From Solirubrobacterales bacterium (GTDB lineage Bacteria; Actinomycetota; Thermoleophilia; Solirubrobacterales; 70-9): DNA of 53,384 nucleotides. A program made the position numbers and the translations under genes. The DNA lies in the NCBI GenBank assembly GCA_020438445.1, contig JAGQUO010000003.1:1-53384 (forward strand), given 5' to 3'. Of this stretch, positions 33,773-45,185 are shown piece by piece. Positions within the stretch are counted from its first letter, which is position 1. Every line of letters begins with the position of its first letter. The notes under the pieces are model-generated. The model was not told the DNA's origin. It saw only the letters and a program-made list of their open reading frames with translations, and did not search any database.

Positions 33773-35014
33773 GTGCCCGAGACCCTGGACGCCCTCTTCG
33801 CGTTCGCGGCGGCGGCCGCGATCGCGTGGCTGCTCGTTCCCGTCGCCGAGGCGTTCGCCTGGCGGATCGGCGCGATTGACCTCCCCAGCGAGCGCAGCCT
33901 CCACGTCGTCCCCACGCCGCGGCTGTCGGGCATCGCGATCCTGATCGCAGTCTGCGCGTCGGGCGCGATCTTCCTCCCCTGGGACGAGCAGACGCGGGCC
34001 ATCCTCCTCGGCGCGATCGTGATCGCGATGGTGGGCATGGTCGACGACGTCTTCGACCTGCCGCCGCTGGTCAAGCTGCTCGGGCAGATCGTCGCCGCGG
34101 TCATCCCGGTCAGCGCCGGGGTCACGGTCGACGTCTTCACCCTCCCGTTCGTCGGCGGCGTCGACCCCGGCGGCACCGAGCTCTTCGAGCTGCCGCTGGT
34201 CGGTCACGTCGACCTCGGCGAGCTCGGGACCGTGATCGGGATCGTCGCCATGGCCAACGTCGTCAACCTGATCGACGGCGTCGACGGCCTCGCCTCGGGC
34301 GTGTGCCTGATCAGCGCGGCGACCCTCGCCATCATCGCCCTCTCGCTCGAGCGCAACCCGGCGGGCATCCTCGCCGCGATCACCGCCGGCGGCGCCCTCG
34401 GGTTCCTCCGCCACGGCTTCCCGCCGGCCTCGAGCTTCATGGGCGACACCGGCTCGAACCTGCTCGGCTATCTGCTTGGGGTGGCGGCGGTCCAGGGCGC
34501 CCTGAAGACCAACGCCGTCGTCGCGCTCGCCTTCCCGCTGCTCGTGCTCGCCGTCCCGATCCTCGACACGGGCTTCGTCGTCGCCAAGCGGCTCAAGTAC
34601 CGGCGACCGATCTACGAGGCGGACGCCTGGCACTTCCATCACCGGATGGCGAACATCGGCTTCTCCCAGCGCCGCACCCTCGCCTATCTCTACGGCTGGA
34701 CCCTGGTCATGGCCGGCGTCGCCCTCGCGCTCCGCTTCGTCCCCTACAGCGACGATCGCGGCAACTTCGATCCACTCTGGACCGCGGTGATGGTGGCGAT
34801 CCTCGCCTTCGCGGTCGGCGCCAGCTTCTATGTCATCTACGTGCTCGAGATCCTGAAGCTGCGGCGGTTCCGGTTCCGCCAGGTCGCCGCAACCGGAGCG
34901 CCGCCGCTCGCCGACGCCGTCGATCGCGAGGTCGAGCACGAACTCGAGACCGGCGAATTCCGCGAACCGAATCCCGAAACGGGCGAGTTCGAGCAGGTCG
35001 ATCCCTCCGCCTGA
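33773..35014 (+). CDS. WecA/MraY-family polyprenyl-phosphate sugar-1-P transferase
   Basis: The 413-residue membrane enzyme has about ten hydrophobic segments. It moves a sugar-1-phosphate, probably GlcNAc-1-P, from UDP to undecaprenyl phosphate to begin a cell-wall glycan. The Mg-binding motif is GMVDDVFDLPP. NVVNLIDGVDGLASG and SSFMGDTGSNLLGYLLG are family signatures, and the substrate motif is HFHHRM. The C-terminal 60 residues are acidic and probably cytosolic. GGAGAGG at 33760-33766 with a 6-nt spacer supports GTG 33773. It is the last gene before the ATP synthase leader. Confidence 0.9.
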   Translation: MPETLDALFAFAAAAAIAWLLVPVAEAFAWRIGAIDLPSERSLHVVPTPRLSGIAILIAVCASGAIFLPWDEQTRAILLGAIVIAMVGMVDDVFDLPPLVKLLGQIVAAVIPVSAGVTVDVFTLPFVGGVDPGGTELFELPLVGHVDLGELGTVIGIVAMANVVNLIDGVDGLASGVCLISAATLAIIALSLERNPAGILAAITAGGALGFLRHGFPPASSFMGDTGSNLLGYLLGVAAVQGALKTNAVVALAFPLLVLAVPILDTGFVVAKRLKYRRPIYEADAWHFHHRMANIGFSQRRTLAYLYGWTLVMAGVALALRFVPYSDDRGNFDPLWTAVMVAILAFAVGASFYVIYVLEILKLRRFRFRQVAATGAPPLADAVDREVEHELETGEFREPNPETGEFEQVDPSA

Positions 35015-35358
35015 CGACCGGTTCCGGCGGCGGCCCGTGGATCGCTCCCCTATCGGGTATATTCGCGGACCCCGCGCCCGAGTCGCCGGCCTGAAAGAGA
35101 AGTTTCATCCGCCGGCAACGTCCAGACTCGGATCGCACCTGACGTGGAAAGCCCCTACTTCGACAACCCCGGAGACCGCGACCCCTCTCGGCACCGCCGT
35201 GCCGAGGGTCCTTCGTTCGAAGGCGCGAGGGTCGAGCGGCCCCGCAAGCGCGACGAGCGCTGCCCTGCCGGGCTCTACGCCGCTCCCGGCGCGTCCGGGG
35301 GGTGGAGCCGTGCTCGCCTCCGGCCTCTGAAGTGCCGGTAGCAGCGCGCCCCCTGAAC
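35015..35358 (+). promoter_or_regulatory. ATP synthase operon promoter and structured leader
   Basis: The 344 bases hold a good -10 element, TATATT at 35058-35063, with no clear -35. A transcript from there would carry a leader of about 290 nt. It contains two clear hairpins: CTCGGCAC/GTGCCGAG with a 4-nt loop at 35187-35206, and CCTTCG/CGAAGG at 35210-35223. These could control expression of the operon. A short reading frame (35144-35341) crosses them. Confidence 0.45.
35144..35341 (+). CDS. possible 65-residue leader protein
   Basis: A GTG at 35144 opens a 65-codon frame that ends 17 nt before the AtpI-like gene. The first codons have the GC-ending bias of real genes here, and the protein is charged and disordered (ESPYFDNPGDRDPSRHRR). 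There is no ribosome binding site and no family match that I know. It may be a short regulatory frame or chance. Confidence 0.2.
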   Translation: MESPYFDNPGDRDPSRHRRAEGPSFEGARVERPRKRDERCPAGLYAAPGASGGWSRARLRPLKCR

Positions 35359-35739
35359 ATGGACCTGATTCGAAACATCGATCTGCTCGTGCTGCTCGCG
35401 GCGCTCCCCGTCTTCGTCCTCGTCGGCGCGCCGCTGGTCGCCTGGCTGGTGGCGGGAGCCGCCTGGATCGCGGGTCGCGTCGGCATGGAGCTCGCCGCCC
35501 GCAGGCGCCGGAGCGCGCTCGCCGCCTCGAATCGCAACGCGGCGCTCGGAGTGACCGCGATGGCGGTGATGGGCCGGGTCTGGATCCTCGCTCTGGCGAT
35601 CCTCCTCGTCGGCCTGCTCTACGAGCGTGAGGCCGGCCTCGCGGCGGCGGTCCTCGCGCTCGTCCTGGTCACCGCCCACCTCGGCGCGTCCTTCCTCGAC
35701 CATCTCCTGCACCCCGAGGCCGACGGGAGCCTGCGATGA
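35359..35739 (+). CDS. AtpI-like membrane protein
   Basis: The 126-residue protein has three to four hydrophobic segments (LLVLLAALPVFVLVGAPLVA, then VWILALAILLVGLLYE and AAAVLALVLVTAHLGA). Its place just before atpB and its size suggest an equivalent of AtpI (UncI), which aids assembly of the c-ring. Sequence similarity to known AtpI is weak by eye. The stop overlaps the atpB ATG. The start ATG 35359 has no clear ribosome binding site. Confidence 0.55.
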   Translation: MDLIRNIDLLVLLAALPVFVLVGAPLVAWLVAGAAWIAGRVGMELAARRRRSALAASNRNAALGVTAMAVMGRVWILALAILLVGLLYEREAGLAAAVLALVLVTAHLGASFLDHLLHPEADGSLR

Positions 35740-36644
35740 GCACCGGCAAGAAGCTCGGCCTCGTCTTCGGCGGCTACGCCCTGCTGCTGATCGCGATCGG
35801 CCTGATCTTCGGCAGCGACGGCAAGAACGAGGAGTTCCAGCCGCAGAACGAGTTCAAGCTCGACAACTGGGTCCCGATCCACATCGGCGGCATCGACCTC
35901 TCGATCAACAAGGCGGTGCTCTACATAGTCCTCGCCTCGGTCATCACCTGCTTCGCGATGATCTGGATCGCGCGGCGGATGCAGGACCGGCCGAACAGGA
36001 CGCAGGTCGCGGTCGAGGGCATCTACGACCTGATCCGCGGTCAGATCGTCAACGACAACCTCGACTCGAGGATGGCCGCCAAGTACTTCCCGTTCCTGGC
36101 GACCCTCTTCTTCTTCATCCTCTTCTCGAACTTCATCGGCCTGATTCCGTTGCCGACCAACACCGAGCATCCGGTCGACGTCTTCGGCATCTCGGTCCCG
36201 AGCTTCGCCCTCTACGCGGCGACGGCGAACATCTCGATTCCGCTCGTGCTCACGATCGTCGTCTGGATCGGCTACAACGCCGAGGGCGTCAGGGCGCACG
36301 GCTTCATCGGCTACATGCGGACGCTGCTGCCGGCCGGGATCGAGGACATGCCGGGAGCCTTCAAGGCGTTCGTCTTCGCCATCGAGGTCGTCTCGAACGT
36401 CGTCCGGCTCGTCTCGCTCTCCGTCCGACTGTTCGCCAACATCCTCGCCGGCCACCTGCTGCTGCTGTTCATGGGCGGCGGGCTGGCGGTCCTGCTCGGG
36501 ATCTCGGCGCTCGGCGTGCTGACCTTCCCGATGGCGTTCGCCTTCTACATCTTCGAGATCGTCATCGTCGCCGGTCTTCAGGCATTCATCTTCGCGATTC
36601 TCACCGCAATCTATCTCGGGGGCGCGACCTCCGAGAGTCACTAG
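35736..36644 (+). CDS. atpB: F-type ATP synthase subunit a
   Basis: The 302-residue membrane subunit forms the proton half-channels of FO. The essential Arg is in LSVRLFANILAGHLLL. About six membrane segments are visible, including FPFLATLFFFILFSNFIGLI with the usual N-F-I-G-L-I-P. The N-terminus carries one extra segment and a hydrophilic stretch (DGKNEEFQPQNEF). It overlaps the previous gene by 4 nt and is followed by GAAAAGGAG for atpE. Confidence 0.96.
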   Translation: MSTGKKLGLVFGGYALLLIAIGLIFGSDGKNEEFQPQNEFKLDNWVPIHIGGIDLSINKAVLYIVLASVITCFAMIWIARRMQDRPNRTQVAVEGIYDLIRGQIVNDNLDSRMAAKYFPFLATLFFFILFSNFIGLIPLPTNTEHPVDVFGISVPSFALYAATANISIPLVLTIVVWIGYNAEGVRAHGFIGYMRTLLPAGIEDMPGAFKAFVFAIEVVSNVVRLVSLSVRLFANILAGHLLLLFMGGGLAVLLGISALGVLTFPMAFAFYIFEIVIVAGLQAFIFAILTAIYLGGATSESH

Positions 36645-36662
36645 GAAAAGGAGTCAACTGAA

Positions 36663-36938
36663 ATGGATCTAGTGCTTCTGGCACAGGCCGCGGACGCGGT
36701 TACCGACACCGGCGTCACCGACGCCGGCAAGGCGATCGCACTCGGCGTCGGTGCCGGGCTCGGTTCGATCGGCGCCGGCATCGGCATCGGCGTGATCTTC
36801 GGTTCGGAGATCCAGGCCGTCGCCCGCCAGCCGGAGATGAAGGACGAGCTTCAGAGCATCCGCTGGCTCGGCTTCGCGCTGACCGAGGCCGTCGCCTTCT
36901 ACACGTTCATCTTCGGCCTGATCGCGTTCTTCCTCTAG
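36663..36938 (+). CDS. atpE: F-type ATP synthase subunit c
   Basis: The 91-residue hairpin subunit forms the rotor ring. The first helix is Gly-rich (GVGAGLGSIGAGIGIGVIFG), the loop is ARQPEM, and the second helix carries the proton-binding Glu in ALTEAVAFYTF. The residues around the Glu do not match the Na+-binding pattern, so protons are the likely ion. GAAAAGGAG 9 nt upstream of the ATG is the strongest ribosome binding site in the operon, in line with the high copy number of c. Confidence 0.97.
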   Translation: MDLVLLAQAADAVTDTGVTDAGKAIALGVGAGLGSIGAGIGIGVIFGSEIQAVARQPEMKDELQSIRWLGFALTEAVAFYTFIFGLIAFFL

Positions 36939-36942
36939 GCCC

Positions 36943-37545
36943 GTGGAGTTCGCCGGCGACATAACCGCCCTCGTAGTCACCGCCGCCACCGAAGGCGGCG
37001 AGGAGGGAGGCGGCAGCTTCCTCGTCCAGCCGGGCATCGGCCTGATGATCTGGACGCTGGTCGCGTTCGTGCTCACGATGTGGGTGCTCTCGAAGTTCGC
37101 CTTCCCGCGGATCCAGCAGGCCCTCGAGGAGCGGGCGGAGAAGGTCAACCAGAACATCGACGAGGCCGAGCGCCTGCGCGCCGAGGCCGACGAGCTGCTC
37201 ACCGAGTACCGCGAGCGGCTGAAGGAGGCTCGCGAGCAGGCGGACGACATCGTCGCCCGCGCCCGCAAGGCGAGCGATGCCGCGAAGGCGGAGGCCACCG
37301 CCGAGGGCAAGACGAAGCACGACGAGCTCGTCGCCGCCGCCCGCAAGGACATCGAGGCGGAGACGAGGCGCTCGCTCGATCAGATCCGCAAGGAGGTCGC
37401 GGACCTGACCGTCCTCGCCACCGAGAAGGTCGCACGCAAGTCGCTGACGCCCGACGACCAGAAGCGGCTCGTCGAGGACGCCCTCTCCGAGGTCGACTTC
37501 ACGGCGCTCGCCGGCGACGAGGCGAGCGGGGCGTCGAGGAACTAG
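36943..37545 (+). CDS. atpF: F-type ATP synthase subunit b
   Basis: The 200-residue stator subunit has one membrane segment (GLMIWTLVAFVLTMWVLSKF near residue 30) and a long charged coiled coil (EERAEKVNQNIDEAERLRAE onward). A Gly-rich extracellular stretch precedes the membrane segment. The GTG start lies 4 nt after the atpE stop. One copy only is present, so the stator is a b homodimer unless another copy lies elsewhere. Confidence 0.93.
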   Translation: MEFAGDITALVVTAATEGGEEGGGSFLVQPGIGLMIWTLVAFVLTMWVLSKFAFPRIQQALEERAEKVNQNIDEAERLRAEADELLTEYRERLKEAREQADDIVARARKASDAAKAEATAEGKTKHDELVAAARKDIEAETRRSLDQIRKEVADLTVLATEKVARKSLTPDDQKRLVEDALSEVDFTALAGDEASGASRN

Positions 37546-37549
37546 GGCG

Positions 37550-38083
37550 ATGGAAGAGGTAGCCCGGGTCTACAGCGAGGCGTTGTTCGACGTCGCCAGG
37601 GAGCACGGCTCGCTCGACGAGATCCGTGACCAGCTCGGCGAGGTCGCCGACGCCGTCGCGGCCGATCAGGACCTGCAGGTCTTCTTCTTCAGCCCCTACT
37701 TCTCGTCGAACGAGAAGCGGGACGGGATCCGGAAGACGATCTCGGGGGCCAACCCCGAGCTGGTCAACTTCCTCGAGCTGCTGGCCGAGAAGCACCGGAT
37801 GCCCGCCCTGTTCCGGATTCGCAGGCGCTTCGACGAGCTCTGGGACGAGGAGAACCAGCGACTCGAGGTCACGCTCACGAGCGCGATCGAGCTCGACCCC
37901 TCCGTGGTCGAGTCGGTCGGTGCCGAGATCGAGCGCAAGACCGGGAAGACGATCGAGCTGAAGAGCGAGGTCGACGAGTCCATAATCGGAGGGCTGGTCC
38001 TCCAGGTCGGCAACCGGGTCCTCGACGCCAGCATTCGTCACCGCCTCGAGAAGCTGCGCCGCGAGGTGGCGCAGGCGGCCTGA
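37550..38083 (+). CDS. atpH: F-type ATP synthase subunit delta
   Basis: The 177-residue subunit links the b stalk to the top of the alpha3beta3 head. The N-terminal VARVYSEALFDVAREHGSLD and the C-terminal KSEVDESIIGGLVLQVGNRV are family signatures. It starts 4 nt after atpF and ends 54 nt before atpA. Confidence 0.95.
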   Translation: MEEVARVYSEALFDVAREHGSLDEIRDQLGEVADAVAADQDLQVFFFSPYFSSNEKRDGIRKTISGANPELVNFLELLAEKHRMPALFRIRRRFDELWDEENQRLEVTLTSAIELDPSVVESVGAEIERKTGKTIELKSEVDESIIGGLVLQVGNRVLDASIRHRLEKLRREVAQAA

Positions 38084-38137
38084 TCCGAACACCGGACTTC
38101 GACACGAACTTCCAACCCACAAGGAGCGTTAGAGCAG

Positions 38138-39799
<1,662 letters not shown>

Positions 39800-39805
39800 G
39801 CACCC

Positions 39806-40732
39806 ATGGCTACCCAGAAGGAAGTCAAGAACCGGATCACCTCCGTCAAGAACATCCGCAAGATCACGCGGGCGATGGAGATGGTGGCCGCTGCGCGGCT
39901 GCGCCGGGCCGAGCAGCGGATCGACCGGATGCGGCCCTACGCACAGGCGATCCGCCGGATCACGCAGCAGGTCGCCGACGCGGCGGCGCAGGCCGGCAAC
40001 CGGGTGGCGCTGCTCCAGCAGCACGACGAGGTCCGCCGGGTGGGGATCATCCTCGTCACCGGCGATCGCGGGCTCGCGGGCTCCTTCAACACGCAGATCA
40101 TCCGCGCCGGCGGGCAGCTCCAGCGCGAGCTCGAGGCCGAGGGCAAGGAGGTCCTGTACTACGTGGTCGGGCGCCGCGGCAACTCGGCCCTGAGCTTCCG
40201 CGGCGAGACGATCGAGGGCTCCTTCACGGGCTTCACCGATCAGCCGTCCTTCGCGAACGCGCGTGAGATCGGCGACCGGCTCGCCGCATCGTTCGTCGAC
40301 GAGGAGGTCGACCGCGTCGAGCTGATCTACAACCGTTACGTCTCGCCGCTGACGCAGTACGTGCGTCGCCATACCCTGCTGCCGCTGGCCGAAGCGGAGG
40401 TGTTCGGCGAGGGCGTGCCGGAGCCGGAGAAGCCCGAGGACCCGGAGCTGGCCGAGGCCCATCAGCGCGCCGAGTGGATCTACGAGCCCGAGCCCGAGGA
40501 CGCGCTCAGGGACCTCTTCGAGGAGTACGTGAACCTCTCGGTCTACCGGGCGCTGCTGGAGTCGGCGGCCTCCGAGCACGGAGCCCGGATGACCGCGATG
40601 CGGAACGCCGCCGAGAACGCGGGCGACATGATCGACCGGCTGACGCTCGAGATGAACCGGGTTCGCCAGGCCGAGATCACCCAGGAGATCCTCGAGGTGG
40701 TCGGCGGCGCCGAGGCCCTCGGAGCGGGCTGA
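39806..40732 (+). CDS. atpG: F-type ATP synthase subunit gamma
   Basis: The 308-residue subunit is the rotating central shaft. Both ends form the coiled coil: EVKNRITSVKNIRKITRAME at the N-terminus and ASEHGARMTAMRNAAENA at the C-terminus. An acidic, Pro-rich insertion near residues 200-230 (GEGVPEPEKPEDPELAEAH) makes it longer than E. coli gamma. It begins 6 nt after atpA. Confidence 0.96.
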   Translation: MATQKEVKNRITSVKNIRKITRAMEMVAAARLRRAEQRIDRMRPYAQAIRRITQQVADAAAQAGNRVALLQQHDEVRRVGIILVTGDRGLAGSFNTQIIRAGGQLQRELEAEGKEVLYYVVGRRGNSALSFRGETIEGSFTGFTDQPSFANAREIGDRLAASFVDEEVDRVELIYNRYVSPLTQYVRRHTLLPLAEAEVFGEGVPEPEKPEDPELAEAHQRAEWIYEPEPEDALRDLFEEYVNLSVYRALLESAASEHGARMTAMRNAAENAGDMIDRLTLEMNRVRQAEITQEILEVVGGAEALGAG

Positions 40733-40744
40733 TCACCGACTTGA

Positions 40745-42277
<1,533 letters not shown>

Positions 42278-42281
42278 TCCG

Positions 42282-42719
42282 ATGGCCGACGCGACGACGA
42301 CATTCAGGGCCGAGGTCCTGACCCCGAACGGGAAGGTCTACGACGGAGAGATGTTCCAGGTCTCCGTCCGCACCGTCGTGGGTGAGGTCGGCATTCGCGC
42401 GCGCCACGCGCCGATGCTGGCCCGCCTCGTCCCGCACGAGATGCGCCTGTTCGAGTCCGAGTCCGATTTCGGCTCATCCGGTGGCGCCAGGCGCTACGCG
42501 GCCGCCGAGGGGTGGCTCGAGGTCTTCGCCAACAAGGTCACCGTGCTCGTGACGGAGGCGATCGATCCCGACCAGCTCGACGTTGCCGATCTCAAGGCCC
42601 GGATCGAGGATGCCGAAGGAAGGCTCGAGAGCGCCGACGAGGAGTCGGCCGCCCACCGGACGGCAGAGCAGGACAAGGTCAGGGCCGAAGCATTCCTGGA
42701 GATCGCAAACGGAAGCTGA
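42282..42719 (+). CDS. atpC: F-type ATP synthase subunit epsilon
   Basis: The 145-residue subunit regulates rotation. The N-terminal beta sandwich shows FRAEVLTPNGKVYDGE, then GEVGIRARHAPMLA, and the C-terminal helices are LDVADLKARIEDAEGRL and later RAEAFLEIAN. ATG 42282 starts 4 nt after the atpD stop. Its end overlaps the presumed start of the lipoprotein gene in another frame. Confidence 0.94.
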   Translation: MADATTTFRAEVLTPNGKVYDGEMFQVSVRTVVGEVGIRARHAPMLARLVPHEMRLFESESDFGSSGGARRYAAAEGWLEVFANKVTVLVTEAIDPDQLDVADLKARIEDAEGRLESADEESAAHRTAEQDKVRAEAFLEIANGS

Positions 42720-43933
42720 GCAGCGCCGCAATCGCGGTACTGACAGCACTTGCCGTCGCAGGATGCGGCGGCGGCGACTCCGGCAAGGTCTCGATCAGCA
42801 GCGACAACGGCCCGGAGGGGGATCCCGGCCTGGTCAAGGGCGATGCGGCCTCGGCGACCCAGAACCAGCGCGTCCCGGTCACGCGCTCGGGCACGCCGGT
42901 GGCCGTCTACAGGGCCCCGGTCCGCGAGCTCGAGGAGGGCATGCGGCTGCGTGCGATCGCGAACGTGACCCTGACGAAATGCGCGATCACCGACTACATC
43001 CCGAACAACCGCGAGCACACCGCCTGCCAGGGAACGCGGGAGTATCACTACGACCCGGTCGACGTCGAGACCAGCTTCGTGCTCGTCGGCGGTGAGAAGG
43101 AACCCGATCTGACCGGGCCGCGCAAGGTCCTCGGCAAGCCGCTTCGCTATCGCTGCACCACCGCCGTCCATCACTGCACCGTCTCCCAGCAGGAGGAGAT
43201 CGTTCTCGGGTCCGGCGACGTCGCCGACGCGAGCAGGTGGAAGTGGATCGTGTTCGAGACCCGCGCCACATCGCCGCAGGCCGTCGGCTGCCGGCCGCCG
43301 TCACCGCGGAGCTGCAACGTCCTCGCCGTCGAGACCCAGAAGGGAACGGCCATGTACTGGGTCCAGGCCGATGACGACGTGCCCGAAGCGAGCCCGCCGG
43401 AACCGGCCCGCACCGCCGCGGTGAAGACGCTAGACGTGCTCCCGAACAAGAGCAACAAGAACAAGGTCAGGCGCGTGATCTACAGCGTCGACCTCGCGCC
43501 GGACGGCGACACCGAGGCGATCGAGGGCCGCCAGTACGAGCTCGACGCGAAGGGGAGCATCCGCGAGCGGCTGCCCGACGCGCCCGACATCGCCTCCTAC
43601 ATCGTCCTCAGCGACAGCCCGACCGGGATCAAGGGGCGCTTTCTGATCAGTGACACCTACGACCCGGACAAGACCGGCAACGCCGGTGGCAACTGCGACC
43701 GCCGCTGCTCGGCGGAGGCCGGCGCGGCGATCACCACCATCCTCACCTGCGACGTCGAGGCCGGCCGCCGCTACGTCAACGTCGTTTCCGCCGCCTCGCG
43801 CATGGCCGCCAAGCCCGGAGAGGTCGTTCACGTGCTGCCCGGCGGATTCCTCGAGATCACCCACGCCTACCCGGCGGACGCCGGCGACGACCCGCCGGGC
43901 CGGCGGACCGACTGCTCGCCGACCGACCGGTAG
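42692..43933 (+). CDS. lipoprotein of unknown function, no canonical start codon
   Basis: The frame encodes a lipoprotein signal peptide: a basic n-region (DRKRKL), a hydrophobic core (SSAAIAVLTALAVA) and lipobox VAGC. A soluble domain of about 385 residues with about ten further cysteines follows. No family is recognised. No ATG, GTG or TTG lies near the signal peptide; the nearest in-frame one is at 42512, deep inside atpC. ATT 42692 would give a normal 25-residue signal peptide. CTG 42716 overlaps the atpC stop (CTGA) but would drop the basic residues. It is probably co-transcribed with the ATP synthase genes and exported to the outer face of the membrane. Confidence 0.65.
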   Translation: MPGDRKRKLSSAAIAVLTALAVAGCGGGDSGKVSISSDNGPEGDPGLVKGDAASATQNQRVPVTRSGTPVAVYRAPVRELEEGMRLRAIANVTLTKCAITDYIPNNREHTACQGTREYHYDPVDVETSFVLVGGEKEPDLTGPRKVLGKPLRYRCTTAVHHCTVSQQEEIVLGSGDVADASRWKWIVFETRATSPQAVGCRPPSPRSCNVLAVETQKGTAMYWVQADDDVPEASPPEPARTAAVKTLDVLPNKSNKNKVRRVIYSVDLAPDGDTEAIEGRQYELDAKGSIRERLPDAPDIASYIVLSDSPTGIKGRFLISDTYDPDKTGNAGGNCDRRCSAEAGAAITTILTCDVEAGRRYVNVVSAASRMAAKPGEVVHVLPGGFLEITHAYPADAGDDPPGRRTDCSPTDR

Positions 43934-43949
43934 GAGCTCCTGACGCTCG

Positions 43950-43996
43950 GTCAACCCGACGAAAGCCACCGTACGGGTGGGTTTCCGCGGGTTGAC
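43950..43996 (+). terminator. nested hairpin after the ATP synthase operon
   Basis: GTCAACCCG (43950-43958) pairs with CGGGTTGAC (43988-43996). Inside it, GAAAGCCACC (43961-43970) pairs with GGTGGGTTTC (43976-43985) with one mismatch around GTACG. There is no T-tract. It is the probable end of the atp-lipoprotein transcript. Confidence 0.5.
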
Positions 43997-44072
43997 GACG
44001 GGTCGTGATCGCCCGCCCGCACCCGCCTGCGCGCTCCGCCGTGCTCGGCCGCCCGCACGTCGCCGGGCGTTC

Positions 44073-44078
44073 TACCCT
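44073..44078 (+). promoter_or_regulatory. -10 element, leaderless promoter
   Basis: TACCCT ends 6 nt before the M20 peptidase ATG at 44085. Confidence 0.5.
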
Positions 44079-44084
44079 TTGCGG

Positions 44085-45185
44085 ATGCAGGAGCGCCTGC
44101 TCACGGAGAAGCTGATCGGCTACGACACCTCGACGCCCGAGGGGGTCCGGCTCTGCGCCGGGTTCATCAAGGGCTGGTTCGAGGCGCGCGACATACCCAC
44201 CCGGCAGCTGACGGTCCGCGATCTGCCGATCGTCGTCGCCGAGGTCGGCCCGCCGGAGCTGCCGCCGATCATCTTCCACGGCCACATCGACGTCGTGCCG
44301 GGACGTCCCGGGCAGTTCGACCCGCTGCTCGACGGCGACCGCCTCTACGGCCGCGGCGCCTACGACATGAAGGGCGCAGCAGCGGCGATGATGCTGGCGC
44401 TGGCCGATCTGCGTGAGCAGGACGACGTCAGGGTGGTGCTCGCGCTGGTTCCCGACGAGGAGACCGAGGAGGAGTTCGACCGCGGGACCGAGATCCTCGT
44501 CGACGCCGGGTACACGGGACAGTTCGCGATCACCGGCGAGCCGACCGACATGCTCATCGGGGTCGCCGCCAAGGGCGTGCTCGCGCTGCGGATCGAGGTC
44601 GCGGGGCGCGCCGCGCACAGTTCGACGCCGTGGAAGGGGGACAATGCGATCATCAAGGCGATCTCGGTGTTCCGCGGGATCGAGTCGCTACCGTTCTCAC
44701 TGCAGTCTTCCGAGCTCTTCGACCGCCCTTCGATCAACCTCGGCCGGATCATGGGCGGGGACGCCTTGAACAAAGTGCCCGACACCTGCGTCATCGACGT
44801 CGACATCCGTTACCTGCCTGAGCAGGAACCCGAGGAGATCCTCGAGCAGATCGCCTCGATCCCCGACACCGACGTCGTCTCGACCTTCCGCTGGCCGCCC
44901 GTCGACGTCGATCCCGCGTCTCCGTTCGTGCGGGCGCTCGGCGACGCCGCCCGGCCCAACCACGCCGACGAGGTGACGAGCATCGGCCGCGACGGCGCCT
45001 CGGACGCCGTCGCCTTCATCCGCGCCGGCACGCCGGCGGTGGAGTTCGGCCCGGTCGGAGCCGGCCACCACGGACCGGAGGAGTGGGTGTCCGTCGCCTC
45101 TCTCGCCTCCTACCGGGCGACGCTCTGCGATTTCGCCCGCTCGGCTCCGGTCGACCGCAGCGCCGCCGGGAGGGTCGCCGGATGA
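44085..45185 (+). CDS. M20-family metallopeptidase/deacylase
   Basis: The 366-residue zinc enzyme belongs to the M20 family (ArgE/DapE/carboxypeptidase G2 type). Metal-binding motifs appear in order: FHGHIDVVPG near residue 65, GRGAYDMKG near residue 90 with the bridging Asp, and PDEETEEE with the catalytic Glu. The dimerisation part includes GRAAHSSTPWKGDNAI. It could be succinyl-diaminopimelate desuccinylase or an acetylornithine deacetylase; sequence alone does not decide. The ATG follows TACCCT by 6 nt. The stop overlaps the LCP gene's ATG. Confidence 0.88.
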   Translation: MQERLLTEKLIGYDTSTPEGVRLCAGFIKGWFEARDIPTRQLTVRDLPIVVAEVGPPELPPIIFHGHIDVVPGRPGQFDPLLDGDRLYGRGAYDMKGAAAAMMLALADLREQDDVRVVLALVPDEETEEEFDRGTEILVDAGYTGQFAITGEPTDMLIGVAAKGVLALRIEVAGRAAHSSTPWKGDNAIIKAISVFRGIESLPFSLQSSELFDRPSINLGRIMGGDALNKVPDTCVIDVDIRYLPEQEPEEILEQIASIPDTDVVSTFRWPPVDVDPASPFVRALGDAARPNHADEVTSIGRDGASDAVAFIRAGTPAVEFGPVGAGHHGPEEWVSVASLASYRATLCDFARSAPVDRSAAGRVAG

